From UBA3537 sp965658025 (GTDB lineage: Bacteria > Bacteroidota > Bacteroidia > Flavobacteriales > Flavobacteriaceae): DNA of 50,618 nt. The notes below the pieces were generated by a model. That model did not search any database. It was not told where the DNA came from and worked only from the letters and a program-made list of their open reading frames with translations. Numbering within the stretch: the stretch's first letter is position 1; the number at the start of each line of letters is the position of its first letter. Shown here piece by piece: positions 17,860 to 27,223 of the stretch. Both the position numbers and the translations under genes were made by a program. Location: the NCBI GenBank assembly GCA_965658025.1, contig CBFHQL010000011.1, positions 1 to 50,618 of the forward strand. The letters run 5' to 3'.

Positions 17860-19326
17860 ATGGGAAAGATCACAGGTTTTATGGAATACAAACGCGTTGA
17901 CGAATCGTATGATGCGGTAAAAGAACGCGTTAAGCATTATAAAGAATTTACAGTTCCTTTAGACAAAAAAGAATTACAGAACCAAGGTGCACGTTGCATG
18001 GATTGTGGAATTCCATTTTGCCATAGCGGCTGCCCACTGGGTAATTTAATTCCAGACTTCAATGACAATGTCTATCGCGGAAATTGGGAAAAAGCAGCAA
18101 AAATTCTGCATTCTACCAATAATTTCCCAGAATTTACAGGGCGTCTGTGTCCAGCTCCTTGCGAACAAGCTTGTGTATTGGGAATCAATGAAGATCCTGT
18201 AAGTATTGAAAATATTGAAAAAAATATTGTCGAAACAGCTTTCGAAAAAGGATGGATTAAAGCTCAAATTCCTGAAAATAGAACTGGAAAAACAGTAGCT
18301 ATAGTTGGTTCTGGTCCATCAGGATTGGCAGCGGCACAACAATTGAACCGTGCAGGTCATCTTGTCACTGTTTTTGAACGTGATGAAAAAATAGGAGGGT
18401 TGTTGCGTTATGGAATTCCAGATTTTAAACTGGAAAAATCGATTATTGACCGACGTATTGATGTGTTGAAAGAAGAGGGGATTATATTTAAACCGAATAC
18501 AAATGTTGGGGTAGATGTAAGCATTGAAACACTAAAATCTGACTTTGATGCGCTCCTGCTTTGTGGCGGTGCTACCGCTCGCCGAGTTTTACCTATCGAT
18601 GGTGCCAATTTGAATGGAGTTCATCAAGCTATGGATTTTTTGAAACTCAATAATGAATATGTCGATGGGCTCAAGACATTTGATGAAATTATATCGGCTA
18701 AAGGCAAAAATGTAATCGTCATTGGTGGTGGTGATACAGGTTCTGATTGTATAGGAACTTCAAATCGACACGGTGCAAAATCTGTTACAAATTTTGAAAT
18801 TTTGGATAAACCTTCTGAAGGTCGTCCAGCACACCAACCATGGCCTTTTTGGCCCATGAAAATGAAGACAAGTTCATCTCACCAAGAAGGTGTAGAACGT
18901 CATTGGAGTGTATCCACTAAAGAATTTATTGGGGATGAAAATGGAAATCTTACCGCCTTGGTTACTTGTGAAGTAGAGTGGATTTTTAAAGAAGGAGAGC
19001 GTCCTCAGTTGAGAGAACTTCCTAATACCGAAAAAACATGGCCATGTGACATGGTTTTATTGGCCCTTGGTTTTACTGGACCTGGTTCTAATCTTGTCGA
19101 TCAATTAGGTTTAGAAACTGATTTTAGAACAAATATTAAGGCAACAACTAAAGACTACAAAACCAATATTTCTGGAGTTTTTGCTGCGGGGGATATCAGA
19201 AGAGGCCAATCGCTTATTGTTTGGGCTATTTCAGAAGGTCGCCAAGCGGCACACCATATGGATGCATTTTTGATGGGGTCTTCGGACTTACCGCTTAAAG
19301 ACGACAATGACTTACCAAGAGTTTAG
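17860..19326 (+). CDS. gltD: Glutamate synthase small subunit
   Basis: 488 residues. It supplies electrons from NAD(P)H through FAD and iron-sulfur clusters to GltB. N-terminal [4Fe-4S]-type cysteines: RCMDCGIPFCHSGCP (Cys46, 49, 54, 58) and LCPAPCEQAC (Cys97, 101, 105). FAD-binding VAIVGSGPSGLAAA lies near 146-160 and the nucleotide-binding VIGGGDTGSDC near 285-296; AAGDIRRGQSLIVWAI closes the FAD site. The 4-base spacing from gltB shows an operon. The stop is only 13 bases from the convergent bioB stop. Confidence 0.95.
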   Translation: MGKITGFMEYKRVDESYDAVKERVKHYKEFTVPLDKKELQNQGARCMDCGIPFCHSGCPLGNLIPDFNDNVYRGNWEKAAKILHSTNNFPEFTGRLCPAPCEQACVLGINEDPVSIENIEKNIVETAFEKGWIKAQIPENRTGKTVAIVGSGPSGLAAAQQLNRAGHLVTVFERDEKIGGLLRYGIPDFKLEKSIIDRRIDVLKEEGIIFKPNTNVGVDVSIETLKSDFDALLLCGGATARRVLPIDGANLNGVHQAMDFLKLNNEYVDGLKTFDEIISAKGKNVIVIGGGDTGSDCIGTSNRHGAKSVTNFEILDKPSEGRPAHQPWPFWPMKMKTSSSHQEGVERHWSVSTKEFIGDENGNLTALVTCEVEWIFKEGERPQLRELPNTEKTWPCDMVLLALGFTGPGSNLVDQLGLETDFRTNIKATTKDYKTNISGVFAAGDIRRGQSLIVWAISEGRQAAHHMDAFLMGSSDLPLKDDNDLPRV

Positions 19327-19339
19327 CGTTTAGTTTAAT

Positions 19340-20416
19340 TTAGCTTTTTTTAGCTTTTTTAGCTTTTTCGTTTCTTTCAATAGTGTGAGATGGTCTGTTC
19401 CACTTTATATTTCCTTTAGTTGAAAGACATTTCTTATAATTTTCATTAGTTTTTGGTTGTTCACCGTCTTCGAATGGTGCTTTGGGTTTAATCCCAAGAA
19501 TATCAAAGAGTTTCATGTCTTGATTAATATCTGGGTTTGGTGTAGTCAGCAGCTTATCGCCAGCAAAGATGGAAGAAGCCCCTGACATAAAGCAAAGTGC
19601 TTGTCTTTCATCACTCATCTCTGTTCTTCCAGCAGATAGGCGGACTACAGCTTTGGGCATTACAATACGTGTCGTAGCTACCATGCGCACCATTTCCCAA
19701 ATCGATATACTTTCTTGCTCTTCCAGTGGCGTTCCCTCTACAGCTACTAATGCGTTGATAGGAACCGACTTTGGTTGAGGATTCATATTGGCTAAAGTCA
19801 CCAACATACTACATCGATCATCAATGGATTCACCCATACCAATGATACCCCCAGAACAGATGCTGATTCCTGCATTTGAAGCATTTTCAATTGTTTTGAT
19901 TCGATCTTGGTATTGTCTTGTAGAAATAATTTCTTTGTAGTGATCCTCAGAAGTATCCAAATTATGATTATAAGCATAGAGTCCTGCATCAGCAAGTCTC
20001 TGTGCCTGTTGTTCAGTCATCATACCCAGAGTACAACACACTTCCATTTCTAAGCTGTTGACGGTTTTTACCATTTCCAAAACTTGGTCAAATTCTTCAT
20101 TATTTTTGATATTTCGCCATGCAGCACCCATACACAATCGAGAGGAACCATTAGCTTTTGCTCTAAGTGCTTGAGCTTTTACCTGAGAAACACTCATTAA
20201 ATCGTTAGTTTCAATGTCTGTATAATAACGAGCTGCTTGTGGGCAATACCCACAATCCTCGGGACAGCCACCTGTTTTTATGGACAACAAAGTACTAATT
20301 TGTACTTCTAGAGGGTTATGGTTTTGTCGATGTGTTTGAGCAGCTTTATAGATGAGCTCCATCAAGGGTGTATTGTGAATACCCAAAACATCTTGTAGTT
20401 TCCAATTCTTATTCAT
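19340..20416 (-). CDS. bioB: Biotin synthase
   Basis: 358 residues. This radical-SAM enzyme inserts sulfur into dethiobiotin, the last step of biotin synthesis. [4Fe-4S] motif GCPEDCGYCPQ (Cys51, 55, 58); auxiliary [2Fe-2S] ligands Cys95 (RLCMGAAW), Cys127 or 128 (EVCCTLG), Cys187 (SICSGG) and Arg259 (VVRLSAGR) are all present. The C-terminus ends in a basic tail, ERNEKAKKAKKS, coded by a simple repeat of AGCTTTTTT-like units. It is the last gene of the bio operon, 30 bases after the ketosynthase. Confidence 0.95.
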   Translation of the reverse strand: MNKNWKLQDVLGIHNTPLMELIYKAAQTHRQNHNPLEVQISTLLSIKTGGCPEDCGYCPQAARYYTDIETNDLMSVSQVKAQALRAKANGSSRLCMGAAWRNIKNNEEFDQVLEMVKTVNSLEMEVCCTLGMMTEQQAQRLADAGLYAYNHNLDTSEDHYKEIISTRQYQDRIKTIENASNAGISICSGGIIGMGESIDDRCSMLVTLANMNPQPKSVPINALVAVEGTPLEEQESISIWEMVRMVATTRIVMPKAVVRLSAGRTEMSDERQALCFMSGASSIFAGDKLLTTPNPDINQDMKLFDILGIKPKAPFEDGEQPKTNENYKKCLSTKGNIKWNRPSHTIERNEKAKKAKKS

Positions 20417-20446
20417 AATCGTTTATTTTGTTCATTAATTTAGGAT

Positions 20447-21610
20447 TTAATATGTCTTTTGTATAATAATACTTACTGCATTCCCCCCAAAACCAACAGC
20501 ATTTATTAAAATATTTTTAGGGGCTTTTTTTTCTTGATTAACTTCCGTCTTGTAAGGAAAAGAAATTAAACGGCCTTTGTTGAGCATGTCTATTGCTAAA
20601 TCCAAACTTATACCGCCAGATGCACCAAAAGTATGTCCGCTTTGGTGTTTTGTACTGATGAGGTGTGGTGTTTCCTTAAAGGTATATTCTATTGCTTTTA
20701 GCTCGGCTTTGTCGCCTTGTAAAGTGCCAGGAGCATGCATAACTATAGCATCAACAGTCATTAGTTCGCTATCCTTTAGAGCCATTTGCATGCTTTTTTG
20801 CAGACATTGAGCATCAACTGAAATGGATGTGGGGTGTTTTATTCGTTCAGTAGCATAACCAATCCCTACTATTTTTGCTAGTGCTTTTTGCCCTTTATTA
20901 TTTTCTAAACAAAAGACAGATGCACCTTCACCTAGTACCATTGTATTGGTGGTATTGTTTTTTTTTAGTGGCGAACAAGGCCATTTCGAAGTTTGTGTAG
21001 TATAAATACCAAGGGCGCGCATTTGAGCAATAGTAAAGTCGGTGAGTGGTGCTTCGCTAGCACCCGCTATAAATCGTTCTGCCATTTTACTTTTTATCCA
21101 AACACAAGCATTAAGAATGGAGTGTAAAGCAGTACTACAGGTTATGGAGTGTGAAAGAGTAACTGCTTTTGTACCCAAATCAAAAGATAGCCATGATGCT
21201 ATGTTGCCCAATGTTGTTGTAGGTGAAACAATAGGCGTCATTTTTCCAGATGGCGATTCTATAAAGTGACGATGATATTTTTCAAACAGTTGAGTAGCTC
21301 CCCTTGATGACCCCATATTGATGCCAACGCCTTCCAAAGAGTTCCAATGGCTTTTTAACAATGCTTGTCGTCCTGTCAATATACCTTGTAAGACGGTTTT
21401 ATCTAAACGGCGATAATGAGTATTCTCTTGTCTTAATTTTTGTAACCTTTCCTCAGTTTCATATTTTAATCTAGCTGTTGGAGTAGCTCTATTATTAAAG
21501 CAGCAAGTCGTTATAGCAGTTTCCTGACTTTGGTATTGAGACCAAATATCTTTTTCATTATGCCCTAGTGCAGAAATGGATGATTTTGAAACGATTAAGA
21601 TATCTTGCAT
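20447..21610 (-). CDS. FabF/FabB-type beta-ketoacyl synthase in the biotin operon
   Basis: 387 residues, slightly shorter than FabF (~410). The thiolase-fold condensing enzyme triad is intact: Cys158 in SITCSTALHS, His292 in MHAPGTLQGDKAE and His326 in KHQSGHTFGASGG, with the supporting Lys321. The gatekeeper region ends GFGGNAVSIII. It is divergent from housekeeping FabF (HAPGT in place of HGTGT; SITCST in place of DTACSS). It lies between bioA (14 bp) and bioB (30 bp) on the same strand, so it is co-transcribed. The position suggests a part in making or extending the pimeloyl precursor consumed by BioF; no bioC, bioH, bioG or bioZ gene is present here. The exact reaction is unknown. Confidence 0.82.
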   Translation of the reverse strand: MQDILIVSKSSISALGHNEKDIWSQYQSQETAITTCCFNNRATPTARLKYETEERLQKLRQENTHYRRLDKTVLQGILTGRQALLKSHWNSLEGVGINMGSSRGATQLFEKYHRHFIESPSGKMTPIVSPTTTLGNIASWLSFDLGTKAVTLSHSITCSTALHSILNACVWIKSKMAERFIAGASEAPLTDFTIAQMRALGIYTTQTSKWPCSPLKKNNTTNTMVLGEGASVFCLENNKGQKALAKIVGIGYATERIKHPTSISVDAQCLQKSMQMALKDSELMTVDAIVMHAPGTLQGDKAELKAIEYTFKETPHLISTKHQSGHTFGASGGISLDLAIDMLNKGRLISFPYKTEVNQEKKAPKNILINAVGFGGNAVSIIIQKTY

Positions 21611-21624
21611 GGGGTCAAATTTTA

Positions 21625-22890
21625 CTATTTATATTTTTTTAGGGCATCAAAAATGCTATTGTAAACGGTATTGAGCTCTTTATCGCTTATACAATATGGT
21701 GGTAGAATATATAAGACATTTCCAAGAGGTCGAAGTAATACGCCATCAGCAATAAAATGCTGATAAAGTACATCCTTGATGTTGCTTGAATAGCCCTTTT
21801 GTTTACTTTTAATATCCATGGCCAATATGGTACCACATTGCCTCACATTTTTGACATTTGAATATGTAGATATTTGATTTGAAAATTCTCGGTGTTTTTG
21901 GGTAATGTTTTTGATTTGTTTTTGACATTCTTCTTTTTCCAATAATTCCAAACTAGCAATGGCAGCAGCACAACCAATAGGATTACCAGTAAATGAATGT
22001 CCATGAAGGAAGGCAGTACTAAGGTCGTCACCCAAAAAAGAATCATAAATTTGTTGACTACAGGTTGTTAATGATAAAGGCAATGTACCTCCTGACAAAC
22101 TTTTGGAAAGACAGATGATATCAGGTTCTGTATGGAGTTGATTAGATGCAAAATATGTACCTGTTCTTCCGAATCCAGTCATAACTTCATCAGCAATACA
22201 GAGCACACCGTATTGCTTGCAAAGCGCGATCATTTCATTCAGTATTTGCCCGTCATACATCCGCATTCCTGAAGCACCTTGAACCAAAGGTTCATAAATA
22301 AAACAAGCTACTTCTCCACGTTCCAATTGTTTTTTTAGAGTAGAAAGACTCTTTTCTTCGTTAATTGGGAATGGAAGGTGTTCTACTTCAAAAAGGTAAT
22401 GTTCAAAATGCGCAGAAAATATACTTTTAGCCCCTACTGACATTGCGCCAAAGGTTTCTCCGTGATATCCTCCTTCAAGTGCTAAAATACGTTGCCTATG
22501 TTGACCTTTATTTCTCCAAAATTGAATACTCATTTTCAATGCAATTTCTACTGCTGATGAGCCATCACCAGAAAAGAAAAACTTCTTTTGGTTTTGAGGC
22601 AGGTGAGCGCTGAGTTTAGCGCATAGTGTTATGGCTGATTTGTGAGTAAAACCTGCAAACATAACATGTTCCAAGGTTTCCATTTGTTCGTTTACTTTTT
22701 GGGTAATATAAGGGTTTACATGACCATGTAAATTGACCCACCAAGAAGAAATTGCATCGATATAAGATTTGCCATTTTCATCAATTAATAAAGTGCCTTT
22801 GCCTTTGATGATAGGTATAGGGTCTCTAGCTGTTTTCATTTGTGTGAAAGGATGCCAAATGTATTTTTTATCGTTTGTAGAAATACTCAT
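21625..22890 (-). CDS. bioA: Adenosylmethionine-8-amino-7-oxononanoate aminotransferase
   Basis: 421 residues, a class III PLP aminotransferase. It converts KAPA to DAPA with SAM as amino donor. The opening DKKYIWHPFTQMK and ISSWWVNLHGHVNP are BioA-specific. PLP-binding residues: Asp234 in CIADEVMTGFGRTG and the Schiff-base Lys263 in LSKSLSGGTLPLS; GDGSSAVEIALKM binds the phosphate. Its ATG overlaps the bioD stop by 4 bases (ATGA), indicating tight translational coupling. Confidence 0.94.
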   Translation of the reverse strand: MSISTNDKKYIWHPFTQMKTARDPIPIIKGKGTLLIDENGKSYIDAISSWWVNLHGHVNPYITQKVNEQMETLEHVMFAGFTHKSAITLCAKLSAHLPQNQKKFFFSGDGSSAVEIALKMSIQFWRNKGQHRQRILALEGGYHGETFGAMSVGAKSIFSAHFEHYLFEVEHLPFPINEEKSLSTLKKQLERGEVACFIYEPLVQGASGMRMYDGQILNEMIALCKQYGVLCIADEVMTGFGRTGTYFASNQLHTEPDIICLSKSLSGGTLPLSLTTCSQQIYDSFLGDDLSTAFLHGHSFTGNPIGCAAAIASLELLEKEECQKQIKNITQKHREFSNQISTYSNVKNVRQCGTILAMDIKSKQKGYSSNIKDVLYQHFIADGVLLRPLGNVLYILPPYCISDKELNTVYNSIFDALKKYK

Positions 22891-23501
22891 TTAATTAGAT
22901 GTTTAAACTGTTGAGCTATCGACTTGACACTTTCTTTGTTAATCGGATTCATTGTCGGTATTCGACCCAAAAAAGGGAGTCCTGTTTTGGATAAAATAAT
23001 CTGTTCTGTATCCTTATTTTTATCACCATTAAAAATAATCCCTCTTATTGGTATTTCTCTCCTCTCTAGGGCTTTTACACTCAACAAAGTGTGATTTATA
23101 CTGCCTAAATAATGCTGACTGACGAGGATAACTTCTGCCTTGCTGTATTGAATTAAATCAATGATACAATCTGTATTGTTAAGTGGAACGAGTAAACCAC
23201 CAGCTCCTTCAATGATTAAGTGGTTATTGGTTTGGGGTGTATTGCAATTGTGAATCAAGATTTCGATACCTTCTCTTTCAGCTGCAGCATGAGGTGACAT
23301 AGCTTCTTTTAAGCGATATGTTTCTGAGTGAAACTGACTATTAGAATTGGAAATGAGCGTTTTGACTTTGTCAGTATCGCTGTATTCTAACTCTCCCGCT
23401 TGAATAGGCTTCCAATAATCTGCTTCCAAGGCTTCAACTAATATGGCAGAGGTTATCGTTTTGCCTATTTCAGTACCTATCCCTGATATAAATATCTTCA
23501 T
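22887..23501 (-). CDS. bioD: Dethiobiotin synthetase
   Basis: 204 residues. It closes the ureido ring of dethiobiotin from DAPA, CO2 and ATP. P-loop GIGTEIGKT (Lys14; canonical GTDTEVGKT), substrate region SPHAAAEREG and the magnesium/carbamate loop IEGAGGLLVPLN are all present. The start overlaps the bioF stop by 4 bases and its own stop overlaps the bioA start, so bioF-bioD-bioA form one tightly packed unit. Confidence 0.93.
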   Translation of the reverse strand: MKIFISGIGTEIGKTITSAILVEALEADYWKPIQAGELEYSDTDKVKTLISNSNSQFHSETYRLKEAMSPHAAAEREGIEILIHNCNTPQTNNHLIIEGAGGLLVPLNNTDCIIDLIQYSKAEVILVSQHYLGSINHTLLSVKALERREIPIRGIIFNGDKNKDTEQIILSKTGLPFLGRIPTMNPINKESVKSIAQQFKHLIK

Positions 23502-24565
23502 TTGATGCTATTTATTAGTTGACAAAGCTCAAAAATTTCTTCGTTTGTGTTAAAAACATGAAGACAAATTCGAAGGCGTTCTTTTCCTTTTTCTACTGTC
23601 GGGTGTAAAATTGGCCTAACATCAAAATACTCATTCGATAAGAGTTGGGCTGCGTTTTTAGTTGGACTATTACCACCTATAACTATACATTGAATAGCAG
23701 ATTGACTTTCGATAAGATTTTGATGCTTACAATGTGACTTGAAGTAAGCAATTTTTTCGTGCAGAATTTTTCTTTTTTTGGTGTTTTTAATGTTTTTATA
23801 AGCCCAATGTATACGTTCAATAGCATGGGGAGGTAGGGCTGTTGTATAGATAAAAGGTCTTGAAAAATTGATCAAATAATCAATAACTACTTGACTGCTA
23901 ACGATCACAGCACCATGGCTTCCCAATGCTTTGCCAAATGTGTATATTCTAGCAAAAGAATTTATTTCATAACACAAGCCACTGCCTTCAGGACCAAACA
24001 GTCCAAAGGCATGCGCTTCATCGACAATCAGTTTAGCATCATATTTACCACATAATGAAGCAATGGCTTTTAGGGGTGAAAAATCGCCATCCATAGAATA
24101 AACACTTTCTACAACAACAAAAGTTTGCCCACGAGCATGATTTAATTTTTCTTCTAAATGCTTGGTGTCGTTATGCTTGAAAGCAAAACTTCGTGCTAAC
24201 CCTAACCTTATACCATCTCTTATAGAGGCATGACAGAGTTGATCGTATATTACTGTATCTCCTTTTTGAGGGATACAGGAAAAAAAGCCAAGATTAGCGT
24301 CATAGCCAGAGTTGAAAATTAATGCCGCTTCCGAATTATGAAAGTGTGCTATTTCCTTTTCCACTTGAAGATGTATTGGACTATTACCACTTATCAAACG
24401 GCTTCCCGTACCACCCATTTCTAGTTGACTCGGTGTATGCTTTTTAGCAAACCCTAAGTAGTCATTGGAACAAAAATCGACTAAGCCAGAGGTGTTAATA
24501 AGCTTACGAAGAGTCTTGTTTTTTTCTCTTTCAGATAGTTTTTTTTTGAGTTTGGTGACTAACAT
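23498..24565 (-). CDS. bioF: 8-amino-7-oxononanoate synthase
   Basis: 355 residues, a little short of the usual ~380 because the N-terminus is trimmed. It is a PLP enzyme condensing pimeloyl-ACP/CoA with alanine to give KAPA. Motifs: FCSNDYLGFA, GGTGSRLISGN, HASIRDG, VDEAHAFGLFGPEGSG (Asp182, His185) and the Schiff-base lysine Lys212 in YTFGKALGSHGA. It is the first gene of the biotin operon. No frame-shift or damage was seen; no upstream in-frame start is evident. Confidence 0.93.
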   Translation of the reverse strand: MLVTKLKKKLSEREKNKTLRKLINTSGLVDFCSNDYLGFAKKHTPSQLEMGGTGSRLISGNSPIHLQVEKEIAHFHNSEAALIFNSGYDANLGFFSCIPQKGDTVIYDQLCHASIRDGIRLGLARSFAFKHNDTKHLEEKLNHARGQTFVVVESVYSMDGDFSPLKAIASLCGKYDAKLIVDEAHAFGLFGPEGSGLCYEINSFARIYTFGKALGSHGAVIVSSQVVIDYLINFSRPFIYTTALPPHAIERIHWAYKNIKNTKKRKILHEKIAYFKSHCKHQNLIESQSAIQCIVIGGNSPTKNAAQLLSNEYFDVRPILHPTVEKGKERLRICLHVFNTNEEIFELCQLINSIK

Positions 24566-24675
24566 AATTGTTCAAGTATAGCATAGTAAATGTGGGGGAT
24601 TGGCGGGGTGATAAATTAAAATTCAGAGGGCATTCAGCAATAATTACAATTAATTAAACGTTTCATATTCTATCA

Positions 24676-24683
24676 CAAAACTA
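24676..24683 (-). promoter_or_regulatory. Possible -7 box of the biotin operon
   Basis: The minus strand reads TAGTTTTG, matching TAnnTTTG, 110 bp before bioF. No -33 box at the right spacing and no obvious BirA-type operator palindrome was found in 24566-24741. Confidence 0.3.
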
Positions 24684-24711
24684 CAAAATATTTTTCCTTA
24701 AATTTATAAAT

Positions 24712-24719
24712 TAATTTTG
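24712..24719 (+). promoter_or_regulatory. Possible -7 box of the CotH lipoprotein gene
   Basis: TAATTTTG matches TAnnTTTG, 22 bp before ATG 24742. No clear -33 TTTG. Confidence 0.4.
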
Positions 24720-24741
24720 TTTAAAAATTCATGTAATTTTT

Positions 24742-26274
24742 ATGAAAAAAATCATCTTTTTAACCGCTTTTCTACTGGTGCTTGGGTGTCGTGACGAAGA
24801 AGTTGGAACCGTCGCGCAGGTTGATAATGCTCCATTTGAAATTACACAAATTAGTTTTAAACCAGATTTTAACACCACGATTACTGATGAAATTGTATTA
24901 GATTTTGATGGTGTCCAAACATTCACTGGGTATATCCCTTATGGTGTTTCAATTCAAAGTTTGGTTGCTAGTGTAACGACGTCGCCAGAGGGCGGTAGCA
25001 TTCAATTGGATGGAACTCTATTTCAAAATGAAGTGACAGCACATGACTTTGGAAGAGAAGTTGCCGTAGAGCTGTTTAACTCAGATCAGTCCAATTCTTG
25101 GAATTACACTGTTCGTTTGACCTATTTTACTGGGCTACCCATCCTTAGTATCGATACTGATGGTGTTCCTGTAGACTCTAGAGAAATATATACCGATGGA
25201 ACAATAAATGTGTTTGGAGGATTGAACTTTGAACATATAGAAACATCAAGCGTAAGAATTAGAGGTCGAGGAAATTCCACTTGGTTTCTTCATCCTAAAA
25301 AGCCATATCAGATTAAATTTGAAACAAAGACTAATATTCTTGGACTTCCAAAAGATAGAAAATGGGTTCTACTGGCTGAGTATTCTGACAAGACCATGCT
25401 AAGAAACAAACTCACCTACGAGATGGGTGCTATGAGTAGTTTGGATTATACACCAAATGGAGAGTATGTAGAACTTGTTCTGAATGATGTTCATTTGGGG
25501 ACTTATCTCTTGGCACAAAAAGTTGAGGAATCAAACAATCGTGTTCAAATTGGTGATGAGGGGTATTTGATAGAGATCGATCAAGACTATAGAGTTGATG
25601 CAGAAGATATCTTTTTTAGGCCAACCCTTTTCACCCAACAATACACCTCCAATGTCTTTAATATTAAAGCGCCAAATATTAGCTATGGTTCTGCTGAATT
25701 TGATCTTATCGAAAATCACGTCAATGATTTTGAATCTGTTCTTTTTGGCCCAGATTTTACAGATCCCGATATCGGATATCGTGCCTATGTAGATATTGAT
25801 AGTTTTGTCGACTGGTATTTAATCAATGAAATTTCAAAAACTGTAGACGCTCAATGGTATTCAAGCATCCATTTTACTTATATCCCTGGAGAAAAAATAA
25901 AAATGGGTCCATTGTGGGATTTTGATTTGTCCTATGGCAATGTCGATTATGCTGACCCTGAATACCCTGAAGGTTTTTGGATAAAAGATAACCCTTGGAT
26001 CAGTAGAATGTTCGAAGATCCTTATTTTGTAACACTTGTTGAAAATAGGTTTTCTTATTATTACAACAATTTAGGATATTTCAATACATATATCGATGAA
26101 ACCAGTACGTACTTAGAGCGCTCTCAAGCTTTCAACGACGATATTTGGCAAAGTTTGGGTATGTATGTTTGGCCAAACCCTGTTTGGTTTGATACCTATA
26201 GCGAGGAGGTAAATCACCTGAAGCAATGGCTTTCTACCCGAATGAATTGGTTGGCACAAGAATTTGGTTTTTAA
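24742..26274 (+). CDS. CotH-kinase-family lipoprotein
   Basis: 510 residues. Lipobox VLGC (Cys16) marks a lipoprotein. Residues ~30-130 look like a beta-sandwich domain; residues ~150-500 are a CotH domain: RIRGRGNSTW (glycine-rich ATP loop), KKPYQIKFE, DKTMLRNKLTYEM, GTYLLAQKVE and the metal-binding GPLWDFDLSYGN. CotH proteins are atypical secreted kinases, related to Fam20C, that phosphorylate spore-coat proteins in Bacillus; the role in Flavobacteriia is unknown. The key DFD acidic pair and the basic KxK region are present, so activity is plausible. It is monocistronic, divergent from the biotin operon. Confidence 0.85.
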   Translation: MKKIIFLTAFLLVLGCRDEEVGTVAQVDNAPFEITQISFKPDFNTTITDEIVLDFDGVQTFTGYIPYGVSIQSLVASVTTSPEGGSIQLDGTLFQNEVTAHDFGREVAVELFNSDQSNSWNYTVRLTYFTGLPILSIDTDGVPVDSREIYTDGTINVFGGLNFEHIETSSVRIRGRGNSTWFLHPKKPYQIKFETKTNILGLPKDRKWVLLAEYSDKTMLRNKLTYEMGAMSSLDYTPNGEYVELVLNDVHLGTYLLAQKVEESNNRVQIGDEGYLIEIDQDYRVDAEDIFFRPTLFTQQYTSNVFNIKAPNISYGSAEFDLIENHVNDFESVLFGPDFTDPDIGYRAYVDIDSFVDWYLINEISKTVDAQWYSSIHFTYIPGEKIKMGPLWDFDLSYGNVDYADPEYPEGFWIKDNPWISRMFEDPYFVTLVENRFSYYYNNLGYFNTYIDETSTYLERSQAFNDDIWQSLGMYVWPNPVWFDTYSEEVNHLKQWLSTRMNWLAQEFGF

Positions 26275-26329
26275 ACTTCAAATCTGTTAATATTTTTATA
26301 AATCAAAACCACTTTCGTTTGCGTTGTAT

Positions 26330-26337
26330 TAGTTTTG
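26330..26337 (+). promoter_or_regulatory. Possible -7 box of the GLPGLI gene
   Basis: TAGTTTTG matches TAnnTTTG, 31 bp before ATG 26369. The -33 box is not evident. Confidence 0.4.
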
Positions 26338-26368
26338 TTTAATTAAATCAAAATAAAATCAAACAAAT

Positions 26369-27205
26369 ATGCCGTCACAATTCATCAAAATATTAGGTTT
26401 TTTGATTCTTCCATTCTTTACTATTGATGGAGAACAAAAGCAAAACAATGATTTTCAAGGGAAAGCTACTTACATTTCAAAATCTAAAATGGATCTAGGG
26501 CGTTGGGGTGCTCGTATGAGTGAGGCCCAAAAAAAGCAAATTGCTGCACGTTTAAAAAATCGATTAGAAAAAGAATTTACTCTTGTATTCAACAAAGAAG
26601 AATCATTGTTCAATGAGGAGGAGCAATTGGATGCAATTTCAGGGGCTACGGATTCTTGGGGGAAAAACTTTGCTGCTGGAGAAAATTATAAAAATGTAAA
26701 AACGGACGCTCAAATTCAACAACAAGAGTTTTACGGCAAAAAGTTCTTGGTCAAAGACCAATTGCAGTCTATGGAATGGACTTTGGGAAAAGAAACCAAA
26801 AAAATAGGAAACTACACCTGTTTCAAGGCCACCACTTTTATTGCTACAGATGACTTGTTGTGGTATTCTTTTTCGTGGGGGCGAATGCGCTCAAATGATA
26901 CAACACAAGAGGAGTCCAATACTAAGGAGCAAACAGCTGTTGAGGTGACTCAAGTAGAGGCATGGTATACGCCACAAATTCCTGTGCGTCATGGCCCATC
27001 GGAATATTGGGGATTACCTGGTTTGATTTTAGAAGTCAGTGCTGGTGATACCACGATGTTGTGCTCAAAACTTGTGCTTAATCCAGATGAAACCGTAGCG
27101 ATTGAAGCGCCAAAAAAAGGAACAGTGGTGACCAAAAGCGAATACCAAGACATCATTCAAAAGAAAATGGCAGAGTTTAGGAATAACCGAATGCGTCGCC
27201 GTTAA
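26369..27205 (+). CDS. GLPGLI-family exported protein
   Basis: 278 residues with an N-terminal signal-like hydrophobic stretch (IKILGFLILPFF). The motif WGLPGLILEV near residue 216 is the variant of GLPGLI that names this Bacteroidota family (TIGR01200). Upstream features typical of it are also present: FTLVFNKEESLF, GKKFLVKDQL, and the IGNYTCFKATT strand, then AWYTPQIPVRHGPSEYW. The C-terminus is basic (RNNRMRRR). Its function is unknown; members are exported and often sit beside TonB receptors or proteases, neither of which adjoins it here. The stop lies 18 bases from the convergent lectin gene. Confidence 0.88.
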   Translation: MPSQFIKILGFLILPFFTIDGEQKQNNDFQGKATYISKSKMDLGRWGARMSEAQKKQIAARLKNRLEKEFTLVFNKEESLFNEEEQLDAISGATDSWGKNFAAGENYKNVKTDAQIQQQEFYGKKFLVKDQLQSMEWTLGKETKKIGNYTCFKATTFIATDDLLWYSFSWGRMRSNDTTQEESNTKEQTAVEVTQVEAWYTPQIPVRHGPSEYWGLPGLILEVSAGDTTMLCSKLVLNPDETVAIEAPKKGTVVTKSEYQDIIQKKMAEFRNNRMRRR

Positions 27206-27223
27206 TCTCTAATTTTTTCTTCG

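Noticed and set aside
24566..24741. Possible BirA or BioR operator upstream of the biotin operon
   Set aside because: I looked for a long dyad with separated half-sites and found none convincing; only a -7 box is supported.
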